From assembly GCA_018432235.1 (NCBI GenBank), contig JAHDLO010000014.1, forward strand, positions 124,001 to 188,000: a DNA stretch of 64,000 nt, read 5' to 3'. A model generated the notes under the pieces. The model was not told the origin of the DNA and did not search any database. It saw only the letters and a program-made list of their open reading frames with translations. This DNA is from Clostridiaceae bacterium. GTDB lineage: Bacteria > Bacillota > Clostridia > Peptostreptococcales > Natronincolaceae. Position numbers and translations under genes: made by a program. Positions 23,533 through 31,264 of this stretch are shown one piece after another (within the stretch, counting starts at the first letter, position 1; each line of letters begins with the position of its first letter).

Positions 23533-24423
23533 CTACCTTTCCTCCAAAGCCTTTAGTTCCTTAACTAAATCCGCAGGCAAGCTATTGTCCTGCTTGTGCT
23601 TTGTGTCTTCCTTTATTCTGGTTACATCTGAAATGTGATATACTCTAATTTCCTCAGCGTTTTCCTGCTTATTCTTCATCTTTATCTTTACCTGCTCCAG
23701 CAGCACATTTGACTCTACCACTGTGCCCTCGCCGTCGATTGTCTGAACAATAGCACCAATACCCGGTATTTTGTCTATGATTTGCTGATAAAGATTATGC
23801 TCGTATTTCAAGCAGCAGAATAGCCTTCCACAAATTCCGGAAATCTTTGCAGGGTTAAGAGAAAGACTTTGATCCTTTGCCATCTTTATGGATACCGGCT
23901 CAAAATCGCCAAGCCAAGAGGAGCAGCATAGGGACTTTCCACAGGGACCTATGCCGCCTATCATCTTGGCTTCATCCCTGACACCTATTTGCCGCAGCTC
24001 AATTCTGGTTTTAAATATTGCCGCCAAGTCCTTAACTAATTCTCTAAAATCCACCCGTCCGTCAGCTGTAAAATAGAAAATAACCTTGTTGTTGTCGAAG
24101 GTATATTCCACATCTATAAGCTTCATTTCAAGGGCATGCTCCTTGATCTTGTCTAAACAAATTTCAAGGGCATCCTTTTCCTTTTGCTGATTTTCATAAT
24201 GTCTTAGCTTATCCTCTTCAGTTACAACCCGAATAACCTTTTTTAAGGGTGCAACGATATCCGATTCCGCCACCTCTTTGGGGCCCACCACAACCTCGCC
24301 AAACTCAATACCTCTGGCGGTTTCTACTATAACAAAGTCTCCCTTTATGGTTTCAACACCCTCCGGGTCAAAATAATATATCTTACCCGCCTTTTTAAAG
24401 CGGACTCCCACTACTGTTACCAT
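23533..24423 (-). CDS. ricT: PSP1-domain protein RicT (YaaT)
   Basis: The 296-residue cytosolic protein carries the PSP1 domain (about 1-130; VVGVRFKKAGKIYYFDPEG) and cysteine clusters GPCGKSLCCSSW and CGRLFCCLKYEH that bind Fe-S in the Ric complex. RicT works with RicA and RicF to promote RNase Y-dependent mRNA maturation and Spo0A phosphorylation in Bacillus. It overlaps holB by seven bases, as in the Bacillus holB-yaaT arrangement. The start follows AGGAGG. Confidence 0.92.
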   Translation of the reverse strand: MVTVVGVRFKKAGKIYYFDPEGVETIKGDFVIVETARGIEFGEVVVGPKEVAESDIVAPLKKVIRVVTEEDKLRHYENQQKEKDALEICLDKIKEHALEMKLIDVEYTFDNNKVIFYFTADGRVDFRELVKDLAAIFKTRIELRQIGVRDEAKMIGGIGPCGKSLCCSSWLGDFEPVSIKMAKDQSLSLNPAKISGICGRLFCCLKYEHNLYQQIIDKIPGIGAIVQTIDGEGTVVESNVLLEQVKIKMKNKQENAEEIRVYHISDVTRIKEDTKHKQDNSLPADLVKELKALEER

Positions 24424-25403
24424 GATAATACCTCCTGAATGTTTAAGAGCATCACTTCTAAGTTTAATTGATGATTGACATTGCTTCGCGTATTGCCTTT
24501 ATTCTTTTCTATTATGAGGATGATTTCCTTGCTTTTATGTGAATTTATTTTATTGGCTTGAAGCTTAATTTCTTCTATTTTATCACAATTCATAATAAAA
24601 TCAACCTGCCGGGTTTCTCTATAAATTAATATATCACGATACCAGCTCAGGAATATGTCAAACACATCCTCCAAAAGCGCCTTCTCTTCATTCAGTAGGC
24701 TGACCCTTTCCAACAGATTTATAATTTTGCCTCCCAAAAGCTCTTTTGTTATATCTATAATTATATCCCTTTTTTTTCTAAATTCTTCATCTTTAAGAAT
24801 TCTTAAGGCCCTGCCTATGACGCCATTGGAAAAGGAGGCTACAACCTTGCTTTCCTCAAGGCTTAATCCCTCGACGCTTATAAGATATTCCGCAACCTCC
24901 TCCTGTTTTGCAGGAACCAGCTTAAGGAGCTGGCATCTGGAGATTATTGTTGGCAGAAGACTGGAGGCATTATTTGTTAACAGAATTATTGTGGCATATG
25001 AAGGAGGCTCCTCAAGGGTTTTCAGTAATGCATTTTGCGCCTGTATCGTCATTGCTTCAGCATTATTTATTATAAATACCTTTTTTGTGCCCTCATAGGG
25101 CTTTAGTTGAATTTCTTTTTGCAGCTCCCTTATGGTCTCTATCTTTATGACGCTCTCCTCATCAATCCGCTTGATCTCAGAATGATTGCCATGCACTGCC
25201 TTTACACAGCTGGGACAGCTGCCGCAGGGTCTGCTTTCCTTTGCACTGCAGCAAATTCCCATAGCAAGCTGAAGGGCCAGCTTTCCCTTACCAATTCCCC
25301 TTTGACCCTCCATCAAAAATGCATGGGGTATACGGTTTGTAGTTAGTAAATGCCGGAGTAGCGCAATAGTTCTTCCTTGCCCTACGATATGTTCAAATGC
25401 CAT
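24417..25403 (-). CDS. holB: DNA polymerase III subunit delta prime
   Basis: A 328-residue AAA+ clamp-loader subunit. The P-loop region GQRGIGKGKLAL is modified, as is usual in delta prime. A zinc module is formed by CCSAKESRPCGSCPSC, sensor and arginine-finger regions include NALLKTLEEPPSYATII and TIISRCQLL. It loads the sliding clamp at the replisome. It precedes ricT with overlap and follows darA; the Bacillus yaaR gene normally between darA and holB is absent. Confidence 0.92.
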   Translation of the reverse strand: MAFEHIVGQGRTIALLRHLLTTNRIPHAFLMEGQRGIGKGKLALQLAMGICCSAKESRPCGSCPSCVKAVHGNHSEIKRIDEESVIKIETIRELQKEIQLKPYEGTKKVFIINNAEAMTIQAQNALLKTLEEPPSYATIILLTNNASSLLPTIISRCQLLKLVPAKQEEVAEYLISVEGLSLEESKVVASFSNGVIGRALRILKDEEFRKKRDIIIDITKELLGGKIINLLERVSLLNEEKALLEDVFDIFLSWYRDILIYRETRQVDFIMNCDKIEEIKLQANKINSHKSKEIILIIEKNKGNTRSNVNHQLNLEVMLLNIQEVLSW

Positions 25404-25420
25404 TAATTAAACCACCAATC

Positions 25421-25750
25421 CTACAGCTTAACGTATTTTTCAATATCTATAACAAAAACCGTTGCCCCGCCCACCTTTACATCTATCGGATATGGAATAA
25501 ATACCCCTGAGGCACCGGCCACCGGTGTTGGAGATGTAGCAATTTGATCTCTTGATTCACAGTTATTTCTTATAATTTCTATTACCTTGTCAACCTCGTT
25601 ATCCTCCACACCTATCAGTAGCGTGGTGTTCCCTGCCCTTAAAAATCCTCCTGTAGTAGCCAGCTTTGTCACCCTCAAATGGTTGGCAGTCAGCTCCTCT
25701 AATAATGCATGAACGTCATCATCATGTACAATTGAAATAACCAGCTTCAT
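25421..25750 (-). CDS. darA: Cyclic di-AMP receptor DarA (YaaQ/PstA)
   Basis: A 109-residue PII-like trimeric signalling protein that binds c-di-AMP. The sequence matches the family: MKLVISIVHDDDVHALLEEL, VTKLATTGGFLRAGNTTLLI and GVEDNEVDKVIEIIRNNC, ending with a conserved hydrophobic strand. Its downstream partner is not known. The start follows AAAGGAGGT, three bases after the tmk stop, so it is coupled to tmk. Confidence 0.93.
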   Translation of the reverse strand: MKLVISIVHDDDVHALLEELTANHLRVTKLATTGGFLRAGNTTLLIGVEDNEVDKVIEIIRNNCESRDQIATSPTPVAGASGVFIPYPIDVKVGGATVFVIDIEKYVKL

Positions 25751-25753
25751 TTT

Positions 25754-26383
25754 CTACATACCTCCTTTTAATAGTTTTTCCAGTAACTGCTCTACATCCC
25801 CTCGTATTTCTTCAATAACTCTATTGGCCTTAATTACCTTTATTCTTTCGGCATACATATTGGCCAGCTCCATATAGGCAGAATGTGCCTTCACATGAAA
25901 ATCTAAGGTCTCCCGCTCCAGTCTGTCACCCTCTTCTCCAATATTTATCCGCTGAAGGCTCATTTGCGGCTCAATATCGAATAATATCGTTAAATCCGGA
26001 GTCAAGCAGGATGTGGCGAAGTCATTGATGCTTTTTATTGCCTCGTAGCCCAAGCCTCTGCCGCTCCCCTGATAGACCATACTGGAGTCCACATATCGAT
26101 CACATAAAACTATTTTTCCCTCATTTAAAGCAGGACGTATAACCTCTTTTACATGCTGTGCTCTGGAGGCTGCATAAAGCAAAGCCTCTGTGATGTCACT
26201 CATTTCCTGATAGTCATTATTCAGTACCAATTCCCGTATCTTCTCACCTATTGCCGTACCACCGGGTTCTCTGGTATGCAGTACGGAATGGCCCCGTGCT
26301 TCAAAAAAGTCCTTCATGTATTTAATTTGTGTAGACTTACCTGAGCCATCCATGCCTTCAATCGATATAAATATTCCCTTCAT
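25754..26383 (-). CDS. tmk: Thymidylate kinase
   Basis: A 209-residue P-loop kinase making dTDP from dTMP. Motifs are FISIEGMDGSGKSTQ (Walker A), TREPGGTAIGEKIR, DRYVDSSMVYQGSGRGLG and the LID segment. The ATG at 26383 after ACGAGGTGA is preferred to an upstream in-frame start at 26446, which adds a non-conserved stretch. It is the second gene in the yaaO-tmk-darA-holB-ricT series. Confidence 0.94.
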   Translation of the reverse strand: MKGIFISIEGMDGSGKSTQIKYMKDFFEARGHSVLHTREPGGTAIGEKIRELVLNNDYQEMSDITEALLYAASRAQHVKEVIRPALNEGKIVLCDRYVDSSMVYQGSGRGLGYEAIKSINDFATSCLTPDLTILFDIEPQMSLQRINIGEEGDRLERETLDFHVKAHSAYMELANMYAERIKVIKANRVIEEIRGDVEQLLEKLLKGGM

Positions 26384-26411
26384 ACAATCACCTCGTTGCG
26401 ATATTTGCCGA

Positions 26412-27851
26412 TTAATCCAGAACAGCCACAGTTTCACAGGTTTCATCCTTCAAACCAATGATCTCCATTCCTTCCTTAAGCATTATCTTTATATATTGTA
26501 CTATCTCATGGTTTATAACCTCACCGGGTACAAGCAAGGGTATCCCCGGTGGATAGGGTATGACATATTCTCCACTTACACAGCCTTCGCTTTCCTCCAG
26601 CGGAATTTGCCGCTTCGGCATGTATACTGCCTGCCGCGGACTGTAGGCAGCCTCCGGCACTCTAAAGGTGAAGGGTGGAAGGTCTTTAAGCTTCGTATTG
26701 CCGGGGATCTTTGAAATGGCCTCCATTGCCCTTAGCAGCCGGTCAAAATCTCCTCGGATATTACCAATGGTGGCTATGGCTAATGTACCGTAAAAATTTG
26801 ATAGCTCCATCTGTATGGCATATTCCTCCCGTAGGCGTTTATCCAGCTGATAGCCTGTGATGTTTTTGTGCTGCAGGCTGAGCCACAGCTTTGTGGGGTC
26901 TATGGCATATATGCCGCCATGTCCGACAGTATGCTTATGGGTACAGAGTATGCCTTGCTTGTTGGCTTTAAAATTAAAGTCTTCAACTAGCTCCAATAGG
27001 CTCTCCATTAAATACTTTCCCTGAGTATCATAAATCATCAGAGCTAAATCCAGAGATGCCATTAATAAATACGAGGGACTGCTGCTCTGATGGAGCTTAA
27101 GCATAAACCTTAGCTTTTCCCTGTCTATCCTTGAGCCCTGTATATGCAGCATGGCACTTTGAGTAAAGGCAGGCAGGGTTTTATGTGTGCTCTGTACCAC
27201 AGCATCGGCGCCACAGTCCAATGCCGTCGGAGGCAGCTTATCACTTAATCCCAGGTGGGCCCCGTGGGCTTCGTCCACCAATAATATTTTATCATATTTA
27301 TGCACTGTCTCTGCAATTTTTTTTAGATCGCAGGCCACCCCATGGTAGGTTGGATAGGTTATTATCACTGCCTTTGCTTCGGGATGCGCCTTTAAAGCCG
27401 CCTCCACCTTGTCAGGGGTAATACCCAAGGCAAAGCCCTGATGAATGTCCATTTCCGGGTTGATAAATATGGGACTGCAATTCCCCAGTATCATGGCATT
27501 GATCACCGATTGATGGCAGTTTCTATTGACAATGAGCATGTCCCCGGGGCTTGTTGCCGCCATGATCATGCTGTAAATACCGGCTGTGCTACCGTTCACC
27601 AGAAAAAAGGTTTCTTCACAATTGAAGACCTCACTTGCCTTTAGCTGCGCCTTTTTTATAATCTCCTTTGGGTTGTGGAGATTGTCGGTGCCCGGTATCT
27701 CAGTGGTATCCAGATAAGGCAGCATTTCTTTAAAATTTTTATAGTTGAACCGATCAAATAGCCTTCCGTTTTTATGCCCCGGCATATGAAAGGAAACCAT
27801 ATCCTGCTTATGTAGCTTTAAAAGCTGATCTATAATATAGGTATTACTCAT
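26412..27851 (-). CDS. Orn/Lys/Arg decarboxylase family protein (YaaO/SpeA-like)
   Basis: A 479-residue PLP enzyme of fold type I. Conserved segments are MPGHKNG, TEIPGTDNLHNPKE, LVNGSTAGIYSMIMA, HQSVINAMIL, VDEAHGAHLGLS and the PLP lysine in STHKTLPAFTQSAML. The length matches the short Gram-positive form without the wing domain. Substrate (arginine, lysine or ornithine) is not certain; Bacillus SpeA is an arginine decarboxylase. The C-terminus reads PYPPGIPLLVPGE. It heads the tmk gene series on the minus strand. Confidence 0.9.
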   Translation of the reverse strand: MSNTYIIDQLLKLHKQDMVSFHMPGHKNGRLFDRFNYKNFKEMLPYLDTTEIPGTDNLHNPKEIIKKAQLKASEVFNCEETFFLVNGSTAGIYSMIMAATSPGDMLIVNRNCHQSVINAMILGNCSPIFINPEMDIHQGFALGITPDKVEAALKAHPEAKAVIITYPTYHGVACDLKKIAETVHKYDKILLVDEAHGAHLGLSDKLPPTALDCGADAVVQSTHKTLPAFTQSAMLHIQGSRIDREKLRFMLKLHQSSSPSYLLMASLDLALMIYDTQGKYLMESLLELVEDFNFKANKQGILCTHKHTVGHGGIYAIDPTKLWLSLQHKNITGYQLDKRLREEYAIQMELSNFYGTLAIATIGNIRGDFDRLLRAMEAISKIPGNTKLKDLPPFTFRVPEAAYSPRQAVYMPKRQIPLEESEGCVSGEYVIPYPPGIPLLVPGEVINHEIVQYIKIMLKEGMEIIGLKDETCETVAVLD

Positions 27852-28039
27852 AATTATCTCCCTTTAAACAAATATTGTCAGCTGCTATTTAATTGAGGAA
27901 GTTGCATATCAATTATTCTTTATTCTATTGCTAGGTATTTATTTCCTGTTTTTTCGTATAAAATAAAATTTTCCAGAAATACTAAAGTTAGTTATCTCAG
28001 TAGATTGCTTTTCACTTACAATATAAGGATGGTGTATAT

Positions 28040-28234
28040 ATGAGCAATAGTCAAGTAAAAAATTTGAAGGACTTAGTCCGAATTTACGGCAACCAAAAAA
28101 CCGATACTGAAATTGCCCAGCTATTGGATATACCAATCGAAAGGATCAGCAGTCTGAGAAGAAACCTCTGTGGCGAAATAGACACGCCACAGCATAGCTT
28201 AGGCGATCATTCAAGCCATTTATCAAATATATGA
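28040..28234 (+). CDS. Small helix-turn-helix-like protein, function unknown
   Basis: A 64-residue product with an HTH-like centre (GNQKTDTEIAQLLDIPIERI) followed by SSLRRNLCGEI. The ATG follows AAGGATGG, a reasonable ribosome site, and a good terminator follows the stop, so it looks like a real gene. It is plus-strand within a minus-strand region, between the decarboxylase and gin. Its role is unknown; a DNA-binding regulator is possible. Confidence 0.6.
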   Translation: MSNSQVKNLKDLVRIYGNQKTDTEIAQLLDIPIERISSLRRNLCGEIDTPQHSLGDHSSHLSNI

Positions 28235-28237
28235 CTA

Positions 28238-28268
28238 AAGGACTACAGCCCGTAGTCCTTTTATTTAT
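28238..28268. terminator. Terminator shared by the small HTH gene and gin
   Basis: AAGGACTAC pairs with GTAGTCCTT around a five-base loop and is followed by TTTATTTATTT on the plus strand; it also lies just past the gin stop on the other strand. Confidence 0.75.
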
Positions 28269-28431
28269 TTACCAGCTTTTTAATTTTTTCCTTGTACGCC
28301 TCATATTCCGACTGCTCATGGGTAATCTCAGTTATTTCCTTCTCACAATGGCAGCAGATATACCGGTTGTTTATATAGATACCGCTTAAATTTATTTGCT
28401 TGCATATGCAGCATTTCCTATTTGTGGCCAT
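28261..28431 (-). CDS. gin: Sigma factor inhibitor Gin (CsfB)
   Basis: A 56-residue protein encoded on the minus strand: CCICKQINLSGIYI, then YICCHCEKEIT, with a charged tail ending KKLVNK. The paired CxxC zinc motifs and their spacing fit Gin/CsfB, which inhibits sigma-G and sigma-E in Bacillus sporulation. Its position near yaaO-tmk-yaaQ-holB-yaaT is the same as csfB in B. subtilis, which strengthens the call. The ribosome site (AATGGGGTTG) is weak and somewhat distant. A terminator follows. Confidence 0.75.
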   Translation of the reverse strand: MATNRKCCICKQINLSGIYINNRYICCHCEKEITEITHEQSEYEAYKEKIKKLVNK

Positions 28432-28630
28432 AAGCTTATCAACCCCATTCCTTTATAGGATTATCGCCTCTTAAGAGCCATTATATTCGGGATTCCTGTA
28501 CATTGTTATCGTATTTATCCTTCGTCCTTTGTACTTTTTTATTTCATAGGAAGCATTCATGATGCCTAACCACCAAGTAGAATGAAAACGAGAAATTAGT
28601 GCGCTTAATCCCACTTTAAGACAGAACAAA

Positions 28631-28674
28631 GTCCATTGCTATAGGTGACTTCACCCCTTTGGCAACGGACTTAA
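28631..28674 (-). terminator. Hairpin after the two-TM membrane protein
   Basis: AAGTCCATTGC pairs with GCAACGGACTT (one mismatch) with GGTGA/TCACC pairing inside. On the minus strand the following sequence is T-rich but not a clean run. Confidence 0.6.
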
Positions 28675-28678
28675 TCTT

Positions 28679-29164
28679 TTAAAGATTGGCCTGTATTTCG
28701 TTATATAGTGCTTCGCTTGGCTGTATTATAAAACGAAAGCTTTCATTGTTTTGCTTGAACTGACCAATATATACACCATTGCCCTTTGTACGGCAGGACA
28801 GTATATAGGTTTTTGTGCATTTGGTCAGTTTCTTCGCCTTATCTGCCGGACGAATCCACTCTATCTCGTTTATCTTTAGCTTCAAGACCTTAGTTTCCTT
28901 TTTACCTACATGCTTATAAAAGATGATTTCATCTGCAATTAACAGGTAGGTATATCTTGCAGCTTTTTTCTTTATAAGATAAATAATTCCAAAAATTATT
29001 GCAAGAACTATTGCCGAGTTCATGGTCCCTGCTATAAGCCTTGGCAGTCTGCTGATTAAAACCAAGCTAAGCTGAAATCCAATGATTAAACCAAATAAAT
29101 AAAGTGCTGATTTCCACAATGGCCTCTGGGGCTGACAATTAGTATGCCTTATCAACGATGACAT
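28679..29164 (-). CDS. Two-transmembrane membrane protein, function unknown
   Basis: The 161-residue product has two predicted membrane helices (about 18-40 and 45-66), followed by a KKKAARYTY basic segment and a beta-rich cytosolic domain (about 70-160) that could be PH-like: KVLKLKINEIEWIRP, TYILSCRTKG, VYIGQF, FRFIIQPSEALYNEI. No family is recognised with confidence. The start follows GAAGGAG. Its leader contains structured-RNA copy B, shared with the TasA-like gene at the window start. Confidence 0.7.
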   Translation of the reverse strand: MSSLIRHTNCQPQRPLWKSALYLFGLIIGFQLSLVLISRLPRLIAGTMNSAIVLAIIFGIIYLIKKKAARYTYLLIADEIIFYKHVGKKETKVLKLKINEIEWIRPADKAKKLTKCTKTYILSCRTKGNGVYIGQFKQNNESFRFIIQPSEALYNEIQANL

Positions 29165-29220
29165 AAGTTCACTCCTTCAAATTAATCCTTAACTATAATA
29201 TCACTAAAGGATTTAGATGA

Positions 29221-29332
29221 CAAGAACAAAAACACTTCGTGTGTTTTGTTGCCAGGTAACCCCTGTGTTCCCTAGGACGCTTCGCTGTACCCGCCTCATT
29301 GACGATAAGAGGGTTCCCCTTAACAGCCCCCA
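29221..29332 (-). ncRNA. Putative structured leader RNA, copy B (unidentified family)
   Basis: On the minus strand it begins GGGGGCTGTTAAGGGG, continues with AGCGAAGCGTCCTAGGGAAC, a hairpin pairing AGGGAAC with GTTACCT, and ends in an AAAACAC/GTGTTTT hairpin. It aligns with 229-344. Compensating differences in the central hairpin argue for conserved RNA structure. It ends about 55 bases before the start of the two-TM protein gene. Confidence 0.5.
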
Positions 29333-29362
29333 TTGCATAAGATTTGAAAATAAATCTCTTAT

Positions 29363-29404
29363 ACAAAAAAATAGTCCTATTTTGCTATACAAAAGGGACT
29401 ATTT
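29363..29404 (-). terminator. Terminator of the 61-residue membrane peptide gene
   Basis: AAATAGTCC pairs with GGACTATTT around an 18-base loop, and T residues follow on the minus strand. It overlaps the last codons of the gene and lies before structured copy B. Confidence 0.65.
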
Positions 29405-29584
29405 GACAACTCTTAAACGAGGTGTGGGCACCTCTTCATTTTGGTAATTTTTAACCCTTACAGTCTTTGGTCTCGTCGTTCCTCTAGCCTCTTCAACCGT
29501 CAATTGTATGAGGGTGAGAAAGAATATTCCTATAGGAATTACCAGTACTGCTAAAAACGCTATTGAAGCAAAATAGTTAAGCAT
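29399..29584 (-). CDS. Small single-pass membrane protein, function unknown
   Basis: The 61-residue product starts MLNYFASIAFLAVLVIPIGI, one transmembrane helix (about 4-29), followed by a basic, polar tail (EEARGTTRPKTVRVKNYQNE, ending RLRVVK). The ATG at 29584 follows AGGGAGGG, whereas upstream in-frame codons to 29698 have no ribosome site. It has its own terminator. No family recognised. Confidence 0.6.
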   Translation of the reverse strand: MLNYFASIAFLAVLVIPIGIFFLTLIQLTVEEARGTTRPKTVRVKNYQNEEVPTPRLRVVK

Positions 29585-29728
29585 CCTAAGCCCTCCCTGT
29601 GTTCCTTCCTGTTGTTTTGTGAAGTATAGGAAATAGTTTTTACTGTAATTATATGCAGTACTTATAATAATTCTATAGCTTCTTGTAAAATCCTGCAAAG
29701 GTAAATGGTTATTAGGTCCTATTTTGTA

Positions 29729-29757
29729 GAAAAATAAACATATCCCAAAGGATATGT
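29729..29757 (-). terminator. Terminator at the end of the cobalamin operon
   Basis: ACATATCC pairs with GGATATGT around a four-base loop two bases past the cbiJ stop, followed by TTATTTTT on the minus strand. Confidence 0.82.
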
Positions 29758-29759
29758 CT

Positions 29760-30527
29760 TCATACTGAAGGCTCCGTTATTAATCCATTTATGACATTAA
29801 GCAGCTCCTCTAAGCTACTATAGGTATTAGGATAATCTATTTTAGGTCTGTCGATCATTATAATGGGTATGCCAAGGCTTCTGCAGGCCTTTAGCTTTTC
29901 TTCCGTACCCCCGGCAGCACCGCTATCCTTTGTTACCACCACCGCAGCTCTATGGGCCTTGAACATCGTTATATTCATATCTGTGGTGAAGGGTCCCTTC
30001 ATGGCAATCAGATTGTCGGCTGTTAAGCCATAGCCCTCGCACTTTTTGATCACCTCTGAGGTGGGGAGAACTCTGGCAGTGATACGTTCAATGTCAATTT
30101 GCTTTAAAAATGCCGGAAGCTGATTGCTGCCGACGGTGAGAAAGACCCTGCCTTCTATTGCAGCAGCCAGCTCTGCAGCCTCTTTATAATCCCTTGCTCT
30201 AATGACTTCTTCAGCAGCTGCTTCGGTGGTCTTTCTTTCGTATCTAAAATACTGTATGTTTTTTTCGCCGCTGATGCTGATTGCCAGCTGCGAGATATTT
30301 TCAGCATAGGGATGCGTAATGTCTACAACGTATTTAATGCCTCTTACCTCTATTAGCTCCACTAGGGCGGCTTCATCCAGCCTACCGGATAGTATCTGGC
30401 AATTGCAGGCGCTTATGCACTCAGCACCATGAGGGGTAGTGACGGTGGCCACCACTTCGGTGGTGATTTGCTCCAACGCCTTCAGCAGAAGCCTACCCTC
30501 TGAGGTTCCGCACAATACTAAAATCAT
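29760..30527 (-). CDS. cbiJ: Cobalt-precorrin-6A reductase
   Basis: The 255-residue enzyme (CobK/CbiJ family) uses NADH or NADPH to reduce cobalt-precorrin-6A to 6B. Motifs are LVLCGTSEGRLLLKAL, VDITHPYAENIS, FLTVGSNQLPAFL, MKGPFTTDMN and VVVTKDSGAAGGTEEKLKA. It is the last gene of the riboswitch-controlled cobalamin train, overlapping cbiH by four bases, and is followed by a terminator. Confidence 0.92.
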   Translation of the reverse strand: MILVLCGTSEGRLLLKALEQITTEVVATVTTPHGAECISACNCQILSGRLDEAALVELIEVRGIKYVVDITHPYAENISQLAISISGEKNIQYFRYERKTTEAAAEEVIRARDYKEAAELAAAIEGRVFLTVGSNQLPAFLKQIDIERITARVLPTSEVIKKCEGYGLTADNLIAMKGPFTTDMNITMFKAHRAAVVVTKDSGAAGGTEEKLKACRSLGIPIIMIDRPKIDYPNTYSSLEELLNVINGLITEPSV

Positions 30528-31264
30528 ACAGAATAGCCCCTTGGGGTTATCATTTTGCCATTTTTTATGTAGGTATTGCTGTTGCCTATAATCACTATAG
30601 TCAGCATATCTATTTTATGGGTCAGCATATCCTCCAGCTTTGTCATCGTTACCTCCGATTGACCCCGTTTTGCATTTCTGACAATGCCAACTGGCGTATC
30701 AGGGCTTTTGTAGGTCAATAGTATCTCCTTTGTCTCCTCTATATGGGTGACTCTTTGGCTGCTCTTTGGATTGTATAGGGCTATGACAAAATCCCCATCT
30801 GCTGCGCAATGAATTCTCTTCCTTATCCTATCCCAGTCGGTGAGGCAGTCACTTAGGCTTATAATTGCAAAATCATGCATTAGCGGCGCTCCCAAAATGG
30901 CAGCCGCTGCACTGACGGCTGTAACCCCCGGGATAATCTCTACAGCAATATCACTCTTTAGCTGCTCCTTTACCTCCAGCAGTATACCAGCCATGCCGTA
31001 TATTCCTGGATCTCCGCTACTGACCAAGGCCACCTCCCGGCCCTCCTCCGCCAGCTTAACAGCAGTTTCACAACGCTCAACCTCCCGTCGCATGCCGTTG
31101 GATATCATTGTCTTGCCCTCAATTAAGGGCTTTATTAAATCAATATAGGTTTTATAGCCTACGATGGTATCTGCTGCCGCTATGGCATTTTTAGCCTCCG
31201 GGGTAATATAGCTATGATCTCCCGGGCCCAGGCCCACAACCCAAACCTTACCTGCTTTATTCAT
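30524..31264 (-). CDS. cbiH: Precorrin-3B / cobalt-factor III C17-methyltransferase
   Basis: A 246-residue SAM-dependent tetrapyrrole methylase acting at C17 with ring contraction. The SAM-fold motifs are VWVGLGPGDHSYITPEAKNA, VSSGDPGIYGMAGI, EIIPGVTAVSAAAAILGAPL, and ALYNPKSSQR, which distinguishes CbiH/CobJ. It is coupled to cbiG upstream (overlap of eight bases) and cbiJ downstream. Confidence 0.92.
   Translation of the reverse strand: MNKAGKVWVVGLGPGDHSYITPEAKNAIAAADTIVGYKTYIDLIKPLIEGKTMISNGMRREVERCETAVKLAEEGREVALVSSGDPGIYGMAGILLEVKEQLKSDIAVEIIPGVTAVSAAAAILGAPLMHDFAIISLSDCLTDWDRIRKRIHCAADGDFVIALYNPKSSQRVTHIEETKEILLTYKSPDTPVGIVRNAKRGQSEVTMTKLEDMLTHKIDMLTIVIIGNSNTYIKNGKMITPRGYSV

Noticed and set aside
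27939-28136. Minus-strand ORF antisense to the small HTH-like gene
   Set aside because: The plus-strand ORF has the ribosome site and terminator; the antisense frame has neither.
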